64,000 bases of DNA. Origin: Lysobacter_F sp035645555. GTDB taxonomy: Bacteria > Pseudomonadota > Gammaproteobacteria > Xanthomonadales > Xanthomonadaceae. A program made the translations under genes and the position numbers. The notes under the pieces were generated by a model that did not search any database, had not been told where the DNA came from, and saw nothing but the letters and a program-made list of their open reading frames with translations. Shown piece by piece: positions 53,623-62,405 of the stretch. Position 1 is the stretch's first letter; each line of letters begins with the position of its first letter. The stretch lies in contig DASQMI010000086.1 of the NCBI GenBank assembly GCA_035645555.1, positions 1-64,000 on the forward strand, given 5' to 3'.

Positions 53623-56600
53623 GCCGACCCGAGGATCGGCTCTACGTCCTGGTGGTCGATCCGGAGGAAGCGAGCTACTCCCGCACGCGCGCGCTGCTCG
53701 AGGCGATTCCGGACCTGCAGGTGCAGGTCGAGTGGACGCGCGATTACGACGAATCGCTGGTGCAGGCACGCACCGTGCAGCACGACCTCCATCTGGTCAT
53801 GGATCCGCTGCCGGAACACAGCGCGGTCGAATGGCTGCGCGAAGCCGACCGCGGCGGCGTGATCGGCCCGATCATCCTGATCGCCCGCGACCGGCGTGAG
53901 GTGCACGTCGAGCGCGAGGCGATGGCGTACGGCGCCGCCGACTACCTCTGCCACGCCGAGTTGACATCCGTCGAGCTGGCGCGCTGCGCGCAGGACGCGT
54001 TGCGGCGCGCGCGCTGGCGTTCCGAGGTTTCGCTCGGCCTGGCGCAGTACCAGGCGCTGTTCGCCAGCGCGCCGATCCCGATGTGGGTGTACGACCTCGA
54101 GACCCTGCGCTTCCTCGCCGTCAACACCGCGGCGGTGGCGCATTACGGCTACAGCGAGGCCGAATTCCGCCAGATGACGCTGCTCGACATCCGGCCGAAG
54201 GAGGATCACGCGCTGGTGCTGGAGGCGATCCGCCGCCTGCCGTCGCGGATGAGTCGCAGCGGCCCGTGGCGTCACATCCGCAAGGACGGCTCCGAGATCG
54301 ACGTGCTGGTGTCGAGCGACGACATCAAGTTCGACGGCCGCATGGCGCGCTTCACCGTCATCTACGACGTGACCCTGCAGCTGCGCGCCGAGCGGCTGAT
54401 GCGCGACAGCATGCGCCAGCTGCGCCAGGTGCTGGCCGACGTCGGCGATGCGCTGCTGGTGATCGGCATGGACGGACGCGTGCGGCTGGCGAACGCCGCC
54501 GCCGGCGCGCTGTGGCAGGTGCCGCCGGATCACCTCGAAGGCCGCCGTCTGCCGCTGCACACCGAGCAGGAGCGCTGCGAGACCGAACTTACGCGCGCCG
54601 ACGGCACGCGCCGGCTGCTCGACGTGCGGCTCGCCGATACCACCTGGGCCGGCGAGCAGGCCCACGTGCTGACCCTGCGCGACGTGACCGAATCGCGCGA
54701 GACCGAAGAGCGCCTGCGCCTGCTGATGCGCGCGATCCAGTCTTCGCGCAACGGCGTGATGATCGTCGACGCGCGCCTTCCCGACCAGCCGATCATCTTC
54801 GTCAACCCGGCGTTCGAGGAAATCACCGGCTATTCGATGCCGGAGGTGATCGGGCGCAACTGCCGGTTCCTGCAGCGCGGCGAAGGCGCCCAGCCCGAAC
54901 TCGACGAACTGCGTCGCGCGCTGCGCGACGGCCGCGATTGCGAAGTGGTGCTGCGCAACTTCCGCAAGGACGGCAGCGTGTTCTGGAACCAGCTGGCGAT
55001 CGCGCCGGTGCGCGACGGCGAAGGCACGGTCACCCACCTGATCGGCATCATCAGCGACGTCACCGAGCGCCGCCGCCACGAGAGCGAGCTCGCCTACCTG
55101 GCCAATCGCGATCCGGTCACGGGCCTGCCGCTGTACCTCGCGATCGAGGAGCACATCCGCAGCGCGCTCGCCCATGCCCAGACCAGCGGCGCCGAAGTGG
55201 CGCTGCTGTGCATCGACATCGACCGGTTCAACAGCATCAACGACACGCTCGGCCACAGCGTCGGCGACCAGGCGCTGCGCGCGGTCGCCGAGCGACTGCG
55301 CGACTGCGTCGGCGAGCGTGGACGCCTCGCCCGCCTGGCCGGCGACAAATTCGTCGCGATGGTGCCGATGACGGCGGGCTTCGATCCGGTGGCGTTCGGC
55401 GAGGCGCTGCGGGTCTGCGTCGAGCCCGCGCTGCGGATCGCGCCGTACACGCTGCACCTCACCTGCACGGTCGGCATCGCGCTGTTCCCCGAACACGCCA
55501 GCAGCGTCGGCAGCCTGCTCAACTGCGCCGAGATGGCGATGAATCGCGGCAAGCGCCGCGGGCGCAACAACGTGGTGGCGTTCACGCCCGAACTCGCCGA
55601 CGAGCTGCGCGACCGTATCGCGCTCGGCAGCCGCCTGCGTGAGGCGATCGACCACGACGAGCTGACGCTGGACTACCAGCCGCAGGTCAGCGGCCTCGAC
55701 GGCCGGATCGTGTCGGTCGAGGCGCTGGTGCGCTGGCGCAGCCCGGAATGGGGCCTGGTCATGCCGTCGCGCTTCATCCGCGTCGCCGAGGATTCCGGAC
55801 TGATCGTGCCGCTCGGCCGCTGGGTGCTCGAGCGCGCCTGCCGCCAGCTGCGTGCCTGGCACGACGCCGGCCACGACGACATCGGCATCGCGGTGAACGT
55901 CTCGGCGCACCAGCTGCTGCGCGAAAGCTTCGCCGACGACGTCGCTGGACTGCTCGGCCAGTACCGCATTCGCCCGGACGCCCTTGAGCTGGAGCTCACC
56001 GAAAGCGCGCTGATGGAGAACGTCGATCGCGTGCTCGGCACCCTGCATGCGATCAAGCGGCTCGGCGTCCGGCTGACGCTGGACGACTTCGGCACCGGCT
56101 ATTCCAGCCTGAACTATCTGCGCCGGCTGCCGATCAACAAACTCAAGATCGACCGCAGCTTCCTCGCCGAAGTCAGCAGCGGCAGCCGCGACGCGGCGAT
56201 CGCTCGCGCGGTGATCGCGATGGGCCACCAGTTGCAGCTGACGGTGCTCGCCGAAGGCGTAGAGAACGAGGACCAGCTGGGTTACCTGCGGCGCAACCAC
56301 TGCGACCAGTTCCAGGGCAACCTGCTCAGCGGCGCGGTGCCGGCGGCGGATGCCGAGCGCCTGCTGCGCCAGCGTTACCTGCGCCCGGAATCGTTCGAGG
56401 CCACACGCCCCGACCGCGTGCTGCTGGTGGTCGACGACGAGGAGAACGTGCTGCGTTCGCTGGTACGGCTGTTCCGCCGCGACGGCTACCGGGTGCTGAC
56501 CGCGAACGGCGCCGAGGAGGCGCTGGCGCTGCTGGCGCGCAACCACGTGCAGGTGATCCTGTCCGACCAGCGCATGCCGGGCATCAGCGGCACCGAGTTC

Positions 56601-56804
56601 CTCGGCAAGGTCAAGGACCTCTACCCGGACACGGTACGCCTGGTGCTATCGGGTTACACCGACCTTGCCACCGTCACCGAGGCGATCAACCGCGGCGCGA
56701 TCTACCGCTTCCTGACCAAGCCGTGGAACGAGACCGAACTGCGGGAACACATCCGCGAGGCGTTCCGCAAGCACGAGGAAGCGGCAATGGCCGGGATCGG
56801 CTGA
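53619..56804 (+). CDS. multidomain c-di-GMP protein: REC-PAS-PAS-PAS-GGDEF*-EAL-REC
   Basis: A 1061-aa cytoplasmic signalling protein. In order: a degenerate receiver (1-125; the acceptor position reads HLVMDPLPEHS, so the Asp appears shifted or lost), three PAS domains (about 145-490), then a GGDEF domain with the active site altered to LAGDKF (about residue 573). The EAL domain is intact (VEALVRWRSPEWG, ELTESALMEN, LDDFGTGYSSLNYL, KIDRSFL). The C-terminal receiver is well formed (LLVVDDEENVL, VILSDQRMPGISG, YRFLTKPWN). The expected net activity is c-di-GMP hydrolysis, gated by PAS ligands and phosphorylation. It starts at GTG overlapping the response regulator stop. Confidence 0.92.
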   Translation: MSRPEDRLYVLVVDPEEASYSRTRALLEAIPDLQVQVEWTRDYDESLVQARTVQHDLHLVMDPLPEHSAVEWLREADRGGVIGPIILIARDRREVHVEREAMAYGAADYLCHAELTSVELARCAQDALRRARWRSEVSLGLAQYQALFASAPIPMWVYDLETLRFLAVNTAAVAHYGYSEAEFRQMTLLDIRPKEDHALVLEAIRRLPSRMSRSGPWRHIRKDGSEIDVLVSSDDIKFDGRMARFTVIYDVTLQLRAERLMRDSMRQLRQVLADVGDALLVIGMDGRVRLANAAAGALWQVPPDHLEGRRLPLHTEQERCETELTRADGTRRLLDVRLADTTWAGEQAHVLTLRDVTESRETEERLRLLMRAIQSSRNGVMIVDARLPDQPIIFVNPAFEEITGYSMPEVIGRNCRFLQRGEGAQPELDELRRALRDGRDCEVVLRNFRKDGSVFWNQLAIAPVRDGEGTVTHLIGIISDVTERRRHESELAYLANRDPVTGLPLYLAIEEHIRSALAHAQTSGAEVALLCIDIDRFNSINDTLGHSVGDQALRAVAERLRDCVGERGRLARLAGDKFVAMVPMTAGFDPVAFGEALRVCVEPALRIAPYTLHLTCTVGIALFPEHASSVGSLLNCAEMAMNRGKRRGRNNVVAFTPELADELRDRIALGSRLREAIDHDELTLDYQPQVSGLDGRIVSVEALVRWRSPEWGLVMPSRFIRVAEDSGLIVPLGRWVLERACRQLRAWHDAGHDDIGIAVNVSAHQLLRESFADDVAGLLGQYRIRPDALELELTESALMENVDRVLGTLHAIKRLGVRLTLDDFGTGYSSLNYLRRLPINKLKIDRSFLAEVSSGSRDAAIARAVIAMGHQLQLTVLAEGVENEDQLGYLRRNHCDQFQGNLLSGAVPAADAERLLRQRYLRPESFEATRPDRVLLVVDDEENVLRSLVRLFRRDGYRVLTANGAEEALALLARNHVQVILSDQRMPGISGTEFLGKVKDLYPDTVRLVLSGYTDLATVTEAINRGAIYRFLTKPWNETELREHIREAFRKHEEAAMAGIG

Positions 56805-57653
56805 TTACGCCGCCGCCGTCTCCGCCGCCAGCGCTGCTGCCGCCGCGGCCGGCGCCCGTTTCAGCAGCAGCTCCAGCGCACGGCCCACCGCGGCGAACGC
56901 GAACGCGCCGGTGATGTGCGTGGCCGCACCGAGCCCGCTGCCGCAATCCAGCTTGAAGCCGGCCTCGGTGTCGAGCTGCGGGCGCAGCCCGCACACGCTG
57001 CCGTCCGGCTGCGGATAGCGCACGTTCTCCAGCGAGTACACCGCCGGGACGCCGAAGTAGCGGTCCGGATTGCGCGGGAACCCGAACTCGCCGCGCAGCT
57101 TCTTGCGGATCAGCGCCAGCATCGCGTCGTGCTCGGTGCGGGAGAGATCGCGGATGCGGATCTGGGTTGGGTCGGTGCGACCACCGGCGGAGCCCACCAC
57201 CACCAGCGGCAGCTTGCGCCGCCGGCACCAGGCGATCATCTCGACCTTGCTGCGGAAACTGTCGCAGGCGTCCAGCACCAGGTCGAAGCGGCGGTCGAGC
57301 AGCTCGCCCACGTTGCCCGCGGTGAGGAACTGCGGGAACGTATTGACGTCGATGTGCGGATTGATCGCGCGGCAGCGTTCGGCCAGCGCGTCGACCTTCG
57401 GCCGGCCGTAGGCCCCGGCCAGCGCCGGCAGCTGGCGGTTGGTGTTGGAGACGCACAGGTCGTCGGCGTCGATCAGGCTCAGGTGCCCGATGCCCGATCG
57501 CGCGAACGCTTCCGCCGCCCACGAGCCGACACCGCCCACGCCGACGATCGCCACCCGGCAGGCCGCGAAGCGCCGCAGCGCGCCGCGCCCGTACAGGCGA
57601 TCGATGCCCGCGAAGCGTTCCTGCCAGGCGACGTCGAGCTGGGTTTCCGACAT
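56805..57653 (-). CDS. tcdA: tRNA threonylcarbamoyladenosine dehydratase
   Basis: E1-like ATP-dependent enzyme that cyclises t6A at position 37 of ANN-decoding tRNAs. The 282 aa include RFAGIDRLYGRGALRRFAACRVAIVGVGGVGSW, which covers the nucleotide-binding loop (quoted here as FAACRVAIVGVGGVGSW), the Arg/Asn finger SNTNRQLPAL, and VLDACDSFRSKVEMI with the conserved Asp. The C-terminus is unusually Ala-rich. It converges with the EAL gene (no gap). A TACAAT box lies exactly 6 bases before the ATG. Confidence 0.92.
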   Translation of the reverse strand: MSETQLDVAWQERFAGIDRLYGRGALRRFAACRVAIVGVGGVGSWAAEAFARSGIGHLSLIDADDLCVSNTNRQLPALAGAYGRPKVDALAERCRAINPHIDVNTFPQFLTAGNVGELLDRRFDLVLDACDSFRSKVEMIAWCRRRKLPLVVVGSAGGRTDPTQIRIRDLSRTEHDAMLALIRKKLRGEFGFPRNPDRYFGVPAVYSLENVRYPQPDGSVCGLRPQLDTEAGFKLDCGSGLGAATHITGAFAFAAVGRALELLLKRAPAAAAAALAAETAAA

Positions 57654-57659
57654 GCCCAC

Positions 57660-57665
57660 ATTGTA
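57660..57665 (-). promoter_or_regulatory. probable -10 of tcdA (leaderless)
   Basis: On the minus strand this reads TACAAT, 6 bases before the tcdA ATG, with no ribosome-binding site between. Confidence 0.45.
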
Positions 57666-57742
57666 GAGGCCCGGCCACGGCCCGGTGGCGCGGTCACGGC
57701 CGGGGCGGTAAGGTGCGCCGACCCGGGAAGGAGAAACGCGCG

Positions 57743-58189
57743 ATGAATGCACCCCAGACGCCCGCATCCAGGCCGGCCCGCGCCGGCAGCCGCTACCTGT
57801 TCATGCTGCTGCTCGGTCTGGTGATCGGCGCCGCCGCCACCGCCTACCTGATGCGGCTGTGGCTGGGCGAACCCGACCGCTTCAATCATGCGGTGATGCA
57901 GGTGGTTGGCGCCAAGCACAAGCACCTGAACGACGCGCTCAAGGCCAACCGCTGCATGTCCAGCGACGCCCTGCCCGCGCTGCAGACGCTGCGCGCGATG
58001 GCCAACGAGATCGAACCCGCGTTTCCGGACCTGCGCGACGACACGCGCTTCGTCCAGCATGCCGGCATGATGCGTTCGCGGCTGGATGCGGCGCTCGCCA
58101 ATCCGCCGCAGGACTGCAACGCGCTCAAGCAGGCGACCAGCCAGATCGGCGAGGCCTGCAAGGCGTGCCACACCGACTTCCGGAACTGA
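57743..58189 (+). CDS. cytochrome c' (class II c-type cytochrome)
   Basis: A 148-aa membrane-anchored or exported haem protein. A hydrophobic N-terminal segment (YLFMLLLGLVIGAAATAYLM) is followed by a four-helix-bundle-like domain. The haem motif lies at the extreme C-terminus in CKACHTDFRN, which is the position characteristic of class II cytochromes c'. These bind NO or act in electron transfer; the partner is unknown. GGAAGGAG precedes the ATG at 57743. Confidence 0.82.
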   Translation: MNAPQTPASRPARAGSRYLFMLLLGLVIGAAATAYLMRLWLGEPDRFNHAVMQVVGAKHKHLNDALKANRCMSSDALPALQTLRAMANEIEPAFPDLRDDTRFVQHAGMMRSRLDAALANPPQDCNALKQATSQIGEACKACHTDFRN

Positions 58190-58306
58190 GGATCCGCATG
58201 GCCGCGCGCTGAATGCGGCCATCGCGGTTGATAGCCCGTTCACGGGTCGATTCCTACGGTGGTTTCACCGTGGCGACTGCGCCACGACTCAACCGCAGGA
58301 GACCCC

Positions 58307-58804
58307 ATGAAAGCACGCACCAATTACCGCCTGCTCGGCCTGACGGCCGCGGCGGCCATGGCGCTGGCGGGCTGCGCGAGTTCGCCCAGCTACACCGAGA
58401 GCACCCCGTCGGGCGGCTATTACGGGGGCAGCACGTACGGCGGTAGCACCGCCGACTGCTACGACTGCGGCACCGTGGTCCGCATCGAACAGGCGGCCAC
58501 CGGCGGCGGCGCGCCGCGCGGCACCGGCGCGGTGCTGGGCGGCGTGGTCGGCGCGGCGGCGGCCCGCGAGATCGCCGACGACCGTACCGACAGCGAAGGC
58601 CGCAAGAACACCGCCACGGTTGCGGGCGCGGTCGCCGGTGCGGTCGCCGGCAACGCCATCCAGAACCGGGTCGGTGGGCCGAGCTATGCCGTCCACGTGC
58701 GCATGAACGACGGCCGCACCGTGGTCGTGAACCAGCGTGACGTCAGCGGCCTGCGCGAAGGCAGCTACGTGCGCGTCTACAACGGCCGGGTGTGGCCGCG
58801 CTGA
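58307..58804 (+). CDS. glycine-zipper outer-membrane lipoprotein (SlyB-like)
   Basis: A 165-aa lipoprotein. The lipobox LAGC (AAAAMALAGCASSPSY) predicts cleavage before Cys23. A Gly/Ser/Tyr-rich linker follows. A glycine-zipper hairpin (GTGAVLGGVVGAAAAREIADD and TVAGAVAGAVAGNAIQNRVG) is typical of SlyB/Pcp-type proteins that stabilise the outer membrane. The C-terminal strand region is YAVHVRMNDGRTVVVNQRDVSGLREG. CAGGAG lies 7 bases before the ATG, and an intrinsic terminator follows. Confidence 0.9.
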   Translation: MKARTNYRLLGLTAAAAMALAGCASSPSYTESTPSGGYYGGSTYGGSTADCYDCGTVVRIEQAATGGGAPRGTGAVLGGVVGAAAAREIADDRTDSEGRKNTATVAGAVAGAVAGNAIQNRVGGPSYAVHVRMNDGRTVVVNQRDVSGLREGSYVRVYNGRVWPR

Positions 58805-58832
58805 TCGCGACACGAATCGTGCCGGTACGACG

Positions 58833-58859
58833 ACGGGCCCGTTTCGGCGGGCCCGTTTT
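58833..58859 (+). terminator. intrinsic terminator of the lipoprotein gene
   Basis: ACGGGCCCG, a 6-base loop and CGGGCCCGT are followed by TTT, 29 bases after the stop. Confidence 0.8.
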
Positions 58860-58956
58860 CATGGGGCGTCGTCGCGCGGCCTTGATCCCGAGCGAAGGCG
58901 GCGTTGACGGGCGGTTGGCTATGGTCGCGTCGTCCCTCCCCGCCAGGACCCGCTCC

Positions 58957-60057
58957 ATGCGCTCCCCTCTGCTCCCCATCGCCTCCGGCGCCGCCGTGTT
59001 GGCCGGCGCGATCGCCGCGGCCGTGGCCGCTGCGCCGTCGGCGCCCGCCAATCCGCTGCGCGTCGGCGTGATGGCTGCGCCGGCCGGCGCGACCCAGGTC
59101 GAGATCACCGTCACCAACACCAGCCGCAAGACGGTGCGGGTGCCGAAATGGCAGCTGCCGTTCGCCGCGCAGGAATCGCAGCTGTTCCAGGTCAGTCGCG
59201 ACGGTCGCCCGGTGCCGTACGTCGGGCGATTGGTAAAGCGCGGGCTGCCGTCGCCGGCGGACTTCCACGTGCTCGGCCCCGGCCAGAGCGTGCGCGTCGT
59301 GGTCGATCTCGCCACGAGCTACGACCTCTCGCAGGCCGGCGAGTACGTGGTGACCTACCGCGCGCCGCTGCAGCACGCCTCGCTGTCCGACGGCGCGATG
59401 CTGCGGCAGCCTAACGGCATGCCGATGGAGGCTCGCAGCGTGCCGCTGCGCCTGTGGGTGGACGCGCGCAGCGCGCAGGCCGCCGCCGCCAAGGCCGGCG
59501 GTAACGGCAAACGCCCCGGTTCCGGCAGCGGCACCGTGGTCAATGGCGTGAGCTACGTCAACTGCTCCGCCACCCAGATCGACACCGCGGGCAGCGCAGT
59601 GGTCGAGGCGCGGCGCTATTCCGAGGATTCCAAGAGCTATCTGTCGGCCGGACGCGTCGGCTCGCGCTACACCACCTGGTTCGGCGCCTACACCTCGGCG
59701 CGCTACGGCACCGTCTCGCAGCACTTCGTGGCGATCGACGGCGCGATGGACCAGAGCGGCGGGCAGATCAAGATCAACTGCGGCTGCAACCAGAGCTACT
59801 ACGCCTACGTCTATCCGAACCGCCCGTACGAGATCTTCGTATGCCGCGCGTTCTGGAGCGCACCGCTGACCGGCACCGACTCCAAGGCCGGCACGTTGAT
59901 CCACGAGATGAGCCACTTCGACAACGTCGCCAACACCGACGACATCGTCTACGGCCAGAGCGGTGCGAAGAACCTAGCGGCGAGCGATCCGGACGGCGCG
60001 GTGCGCAATGCCGACAACCACGAGTACTTCGCCGAGAACACGCCTCCGCTCAACTGA
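58957..60057 (+). CDS. secreted M35-type (aspzincin) metalloprotease
   Basis: A 366-aa exported zinc protease. A signal peptide (SPLLPIASGAAVLAGAIAAAVAAAP) precedes an N-terminal beta domain (about 30-175). The C-terminal catalytic domain has HEMSHF (HExxH) followed by NTDDIVYG, giving the Asp ligand of the M35/Lys-N family, and ends ADNHEYFAENTPP. The Tyr-rich stretch CNQSYYAYVYPNRPYEIFVC also resembles peptidyl-Lys endopeptidases. AGGA lies before the ATG at 58957. Secreted proteases of this kind are common in predatory or lytic Lysobacter-type bacteria. Confidence 0.88.
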   Translation: MRSPLLPIASGAAVLAGAIAAAVAAAPSAPANPLRVGVMAAPAGATQVEITVTNTSRKTVRVPKWQLPFAAQESQLFQVSRDGRPVPYVGRLVKRGLPSPADFHVLGPGQSVRVVVDLATSYDLSQAGEYVVTYRAPLQHASLSDGAMLRQPNGMPMEARSVPLRLWVDARSAQAAAAKAGGNGKRPGSGSGTVVNGVSYVNCSATQIDTAGSAVVEARRYSEDSKSYLSAGRVGSRYTTWFGAYTSARYGTVSQHFVAIDGAMDQSGGQIKINCGCNQSYYAYVYPNRPYEIFVCRAFWSAPLTGTDSKAGTLIHEMSHFDNVANTDDIVYGQSGAKNLAASDPDGAVRNADNHEYFAENTPPLN

Positions 60058-60077
60058 GCGCGGCGTCCGTGCGGCAC

Positions 60078-60113
60078 AAACGAAAAGCCCGGCCGGAGCC
60101 GGGCTTTTCGTTT
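60078..60113. terminator. strong bidirectional terminator
   Basis: AAACGAAAAGCCCGGC, loop CGGA and GCCGGGCTTTTCGTTT give a perfect 16-bp stem, with T-runs in both orientations. It serves the convergent protease gene and cold-shock gene. Confidence 0.95.
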
Positions 60114-60127
60114 ACCGCGTGTCAGGC

Positions 60128-60337
60128 TCAGAGCGGCTGCACTGCATCGGCCTGCAGGCCCTTCTGGCCCTGCACGACGGTGAAGGTGACCTTCTGGCCT
60201 TCCTTCAGCGTCTTGAAGCCCTGGGTCTGGATGGCGCGGAAGTGCACGAACACGTCCTCGCCATTGTCACGGCTGATGAAGCCGAAACCCTTGGCATCGT
60301 TGAACCACTTCACGGTACCGGTTTCGCGGTTGGACAT
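60128..60337 (-). CDS. cspA: cold-shock domain protein
   Basis: A 69-aa nucleic-acid chaperone with one cold-shock OB-fold: GTVKWFNDAKGFGFISRD contains RNP1 (KGFGFI) and VFVHF is RNP2. AAGGAG precedes the ATG. The divergent gap upstream is 217 bases and could hold a long thermosensing leader, as in other csp genes, but no structure was established. Which of several Csp paralogues it is cannot be told; the symbol is generic. Confidence 0.92.
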   Translation of the reverse strand: MSNRETGTVKWFNDAKGFGFISRDNGEDVFVHFRAIQTQGFKTLKEGQKVTFTVVQGQKGLQADAVQPL

Positions 60338-60554
60338 CGTACTTGCTCCTTGGAACGTGGATTGTGACCACCGCGATCGCGGTGTGCTGGTTGCAAGGAG
60401 GAAGCGAGGTGCAACGATGAAGCGGATCGCTCGATCAACCGCATCGGGCCACGATTCACGGTGACCCCGGCAAACAGCGCTCGCACGGTACCCGGCCGTC
60501 GGTGAAAATGCAATCGCACCGGACGCCGGGTCCGGAACGGGGGAAACGAGCAGG

Positions 60555-61043
60555 ATGGATACCCAGATGCTGCTGTACGTGGCCGCGGGCCTGCTGGTGC
60601 TGATCGGCATCGTCGGCGTGGTGTTGCCTGCCCTTCCCGGCCTCCCACTGGTGTTCGCCGGCATGCTGCTCGCGGCCTGGGCGGGCGATTTCCAGCAGGT
60701 CGGCTGGCCGATGCTGACCGCACTCGGCGTGCTGACCCTGCTCTCGCTCGGGATCGATTTCCTCGCCACCTCGATGGGCGCGAAGCGGGTCGGAGCGAGC
60801 AGGCTCGCGGTGATCGGCGCAGTGCTCGGCACGTTCGGCGGCCTGCTGCTAGGCGGACCGATCGGGCTGTTCGCCGGGCCATTCATCGGCGCGCTGGTCG
60901 GCGAGCTGCTCCATGTGCGCCAGCTCGGACGCGCGGCGAAGGTGGGCTTCGGCACCTGGCTCGGGATCGTGGTCGGCACCGTGCTCAAGCTGGGACTCGC
61001 GTTCGCGATGCTGGCGCTGTTTGCGCTGGCCTGGTACGTCTGA
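60555..61043 (+). CDS. DUF456 membrane protein
   Basis: A 162-aa integral membrane protein with about five hydrophobic segments. LPALPGLPLVFAGMLLAAWAG is the conserved DUF456 segment, and Gly-rich glycine-zipper-like helices follow (VIGAVLGTFGGLLLGGPIGLFAGPFIGALVGELL, here described rather than aligned). Function is unknown. It lies upstream of the cardiolipin-synthase-like gene, 53 bases away, and may be co-transcribed. Confidence 0.82.
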   Translation: MDTQMLLYVAAGLLVLIGIVGVVLPALPGLPLVFAGMLLAAWAGDFQQVGWPMLTALGVLTLLSLGIDFLATSMGAKRVGASRLAVIGAVLGTFGGLLLGGPIGLFAGPFIGALVGELLHVRQLGRAAKVGFGTWLGIVVGTVLKLGLAFAMLALFALAWYV

Positions 61044-61096
61044 AACCGATCGAGCTTCACGCCGGCTTGGGCCCGCAGCCCCGACAGTAGCGGGCG

Positions 61097-62401
61097 ATGC
61101 TGCCTGCCTTCGCGCGCCGCTGGAGCCGCAAACGAATGGTCACGACGGTGGTCGCCACCGCGCTGCTGACGATGGTCGCGGTGGTGCTCGCGCTCAATTT
61201 CGCCAAGCCGGAAAAACAGCTCGAACGCAAGCTGGAACACCGTTACGGCATCCGCGACGCGCAGTTCCTGCGCGAGATGTCGGTGATGCTGGGTCCGGCG
61301 ATCCTTCCCGGCAACCGGGTGCAGGCGTTCCAGAACGGCGTGGAGATCTTCCCGGCGATGCTGGAGGCGATCGCGCAGGCCGAGCGCACGATCACCTTCG
61401 AGACTTACATCTACTGGTCCGGTGCGGTCGGCGAGCGCTTCGCCGAGGCGCTGAGCGAACGCGCGCGCGCCGGTGTCCGTGTCCACATGGTGGTGGACTG
61501 GGCCGGTAGCCTGAAGATGGACCAGACGCTGCTCGCCCGCATGGAGCAGGCCGGCGTGCGCATCCATCGCTACCGGCCGCTGCGCTGGTACAACCTCGGG
61601 CGCCTCAACAACCGGACGCACCGCAAGCTGCTGGTGATCGACGGCCGGATCGGCTTCACCGGCGGGGTGGGCGTGGCCGACCAGTGGCTCGGGGACGCGC
61701 AGGATCACGAGCACTGGCGCGACATGCACTTCCGGATCGAAGGCCCGGTGGTCGCCCAGATACAGACGGCATTCAACGACAACTGGATCAAGACGACCGG
61801 CGAAGTCCTCAACGGCACCGACTACTTCCCGCCGTTGTCGCCCGTCGGGGATACGCCGGCGCACCTGTTCATCGCCTCGCCGTCCGGCGGCAGCGAGAGC
61901 ATGCACCTCATGTACCTGCTCACCATCGCCGCCGCCGAGCGCTCGATCGACATGGCGGCGTCGTATTTCGTGCCCGACGAGCTCGCGACCAAGGCGCTGA
62001 TCGCCGCCCGCCGGCGCGGCGTGCGCATCCGAATCCTGCTGCCCGGCCCATTCATCGACTCCGATACGGTGCGGATCGCATCGAAGGGCGCCTGGGGGCC
62101 TCTGCTCGCCGAAGGCGTAGAAATCTACGAGTACCAGCCGACGATGATGCACACCAAGATGGTGATCGTGGACCAGGCGATGGTGTCGGTCGGCTCCACC
62201 AATTTCGACATGCGCTCGTTCCGTCTCAACGACGAAGCCAGCCTGAACATCTACGACGAGGAGTTCGCCCAGGCGATGACCCGTGTTTTCGAGAACGACC
62301 TCGAGCCGACCATCCGCTACACCCACGCGATGTGGCAGCGCCGCCCGCTGCGCCTGAAGCTGTACGAGAAGCTCATCCTCCCGATCCGCTCGCAGCTGTA
62401 G
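61097..62401 (+). CDS. phospholipase D-family cardiolipin synthase (ClsB-like)
   Basis: A 434-aa membrane-associated enzyme of the PLD superfamily. One N-terminal transmembrane helix (VVATALLTMVAVVLAL) is followed by two HKD half-sites: THRKLLVIDGRIGFTGG (about residue 175) and MHTKMVIVDQAMVSVGSTNFD (about residue 352). This layout suits cardiolipin or phosphatidyl-glycerol-type head-group transfer. The single anchor and length are closest to ClsB-type enzymes. The mscS-like gene begins 4 bases after its stop. Confidence 0.9.
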   Translation: MLPAFARRWSRKRMVTTVVATALLTMVAVVLALNFAKPEKQLERKLEHRYGIRDAQFLREMSVMLGPAILPGNRVQAFQNGVEIFPAMLEAIAQAERTITFETYIYWSGAVGERFAEALSERARAGVRVHMVVDWAGSLKMDQTLLARMEQAGVRIHRYRPLRWYNLGRLNNRTHRKLLVIDGRIGFTGGVGVADQWLGDAQDHEHWRDMHFRIEGPVVAQIQTAFNDNWIKTTGEVLNGTDYFPPLSPVGDTPAHLFIASPSGGSESMHLMYLLTIAAAERSIDMAASYFVPDELATKALIAARRRGVRIRILLPGPFIDSDTVRIASKGAWGPLLAEGVEIYEYQPTMMHTKMVIVDQAMVSVGSTNFDMRSFRLNDEASLNIYDEEFAQAMTRVFENDLEPTIRYTHAMWQRRPLRLKLYEKLILPIRSQL

Positions 62402-62405
62402 GCCG

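Noticed and set aside
53580..56546. A 988-codon open frame antisense to the EAL protein
   Set aside because: Shadow frame without recognisable motifs.
58240..58300. tRNA-like sequence GGTCGATTCC before the lipoprotein gene
   Set aside because: The flanking sequence folds into two small unrelated hairpins and cannot form a cloverleaf.
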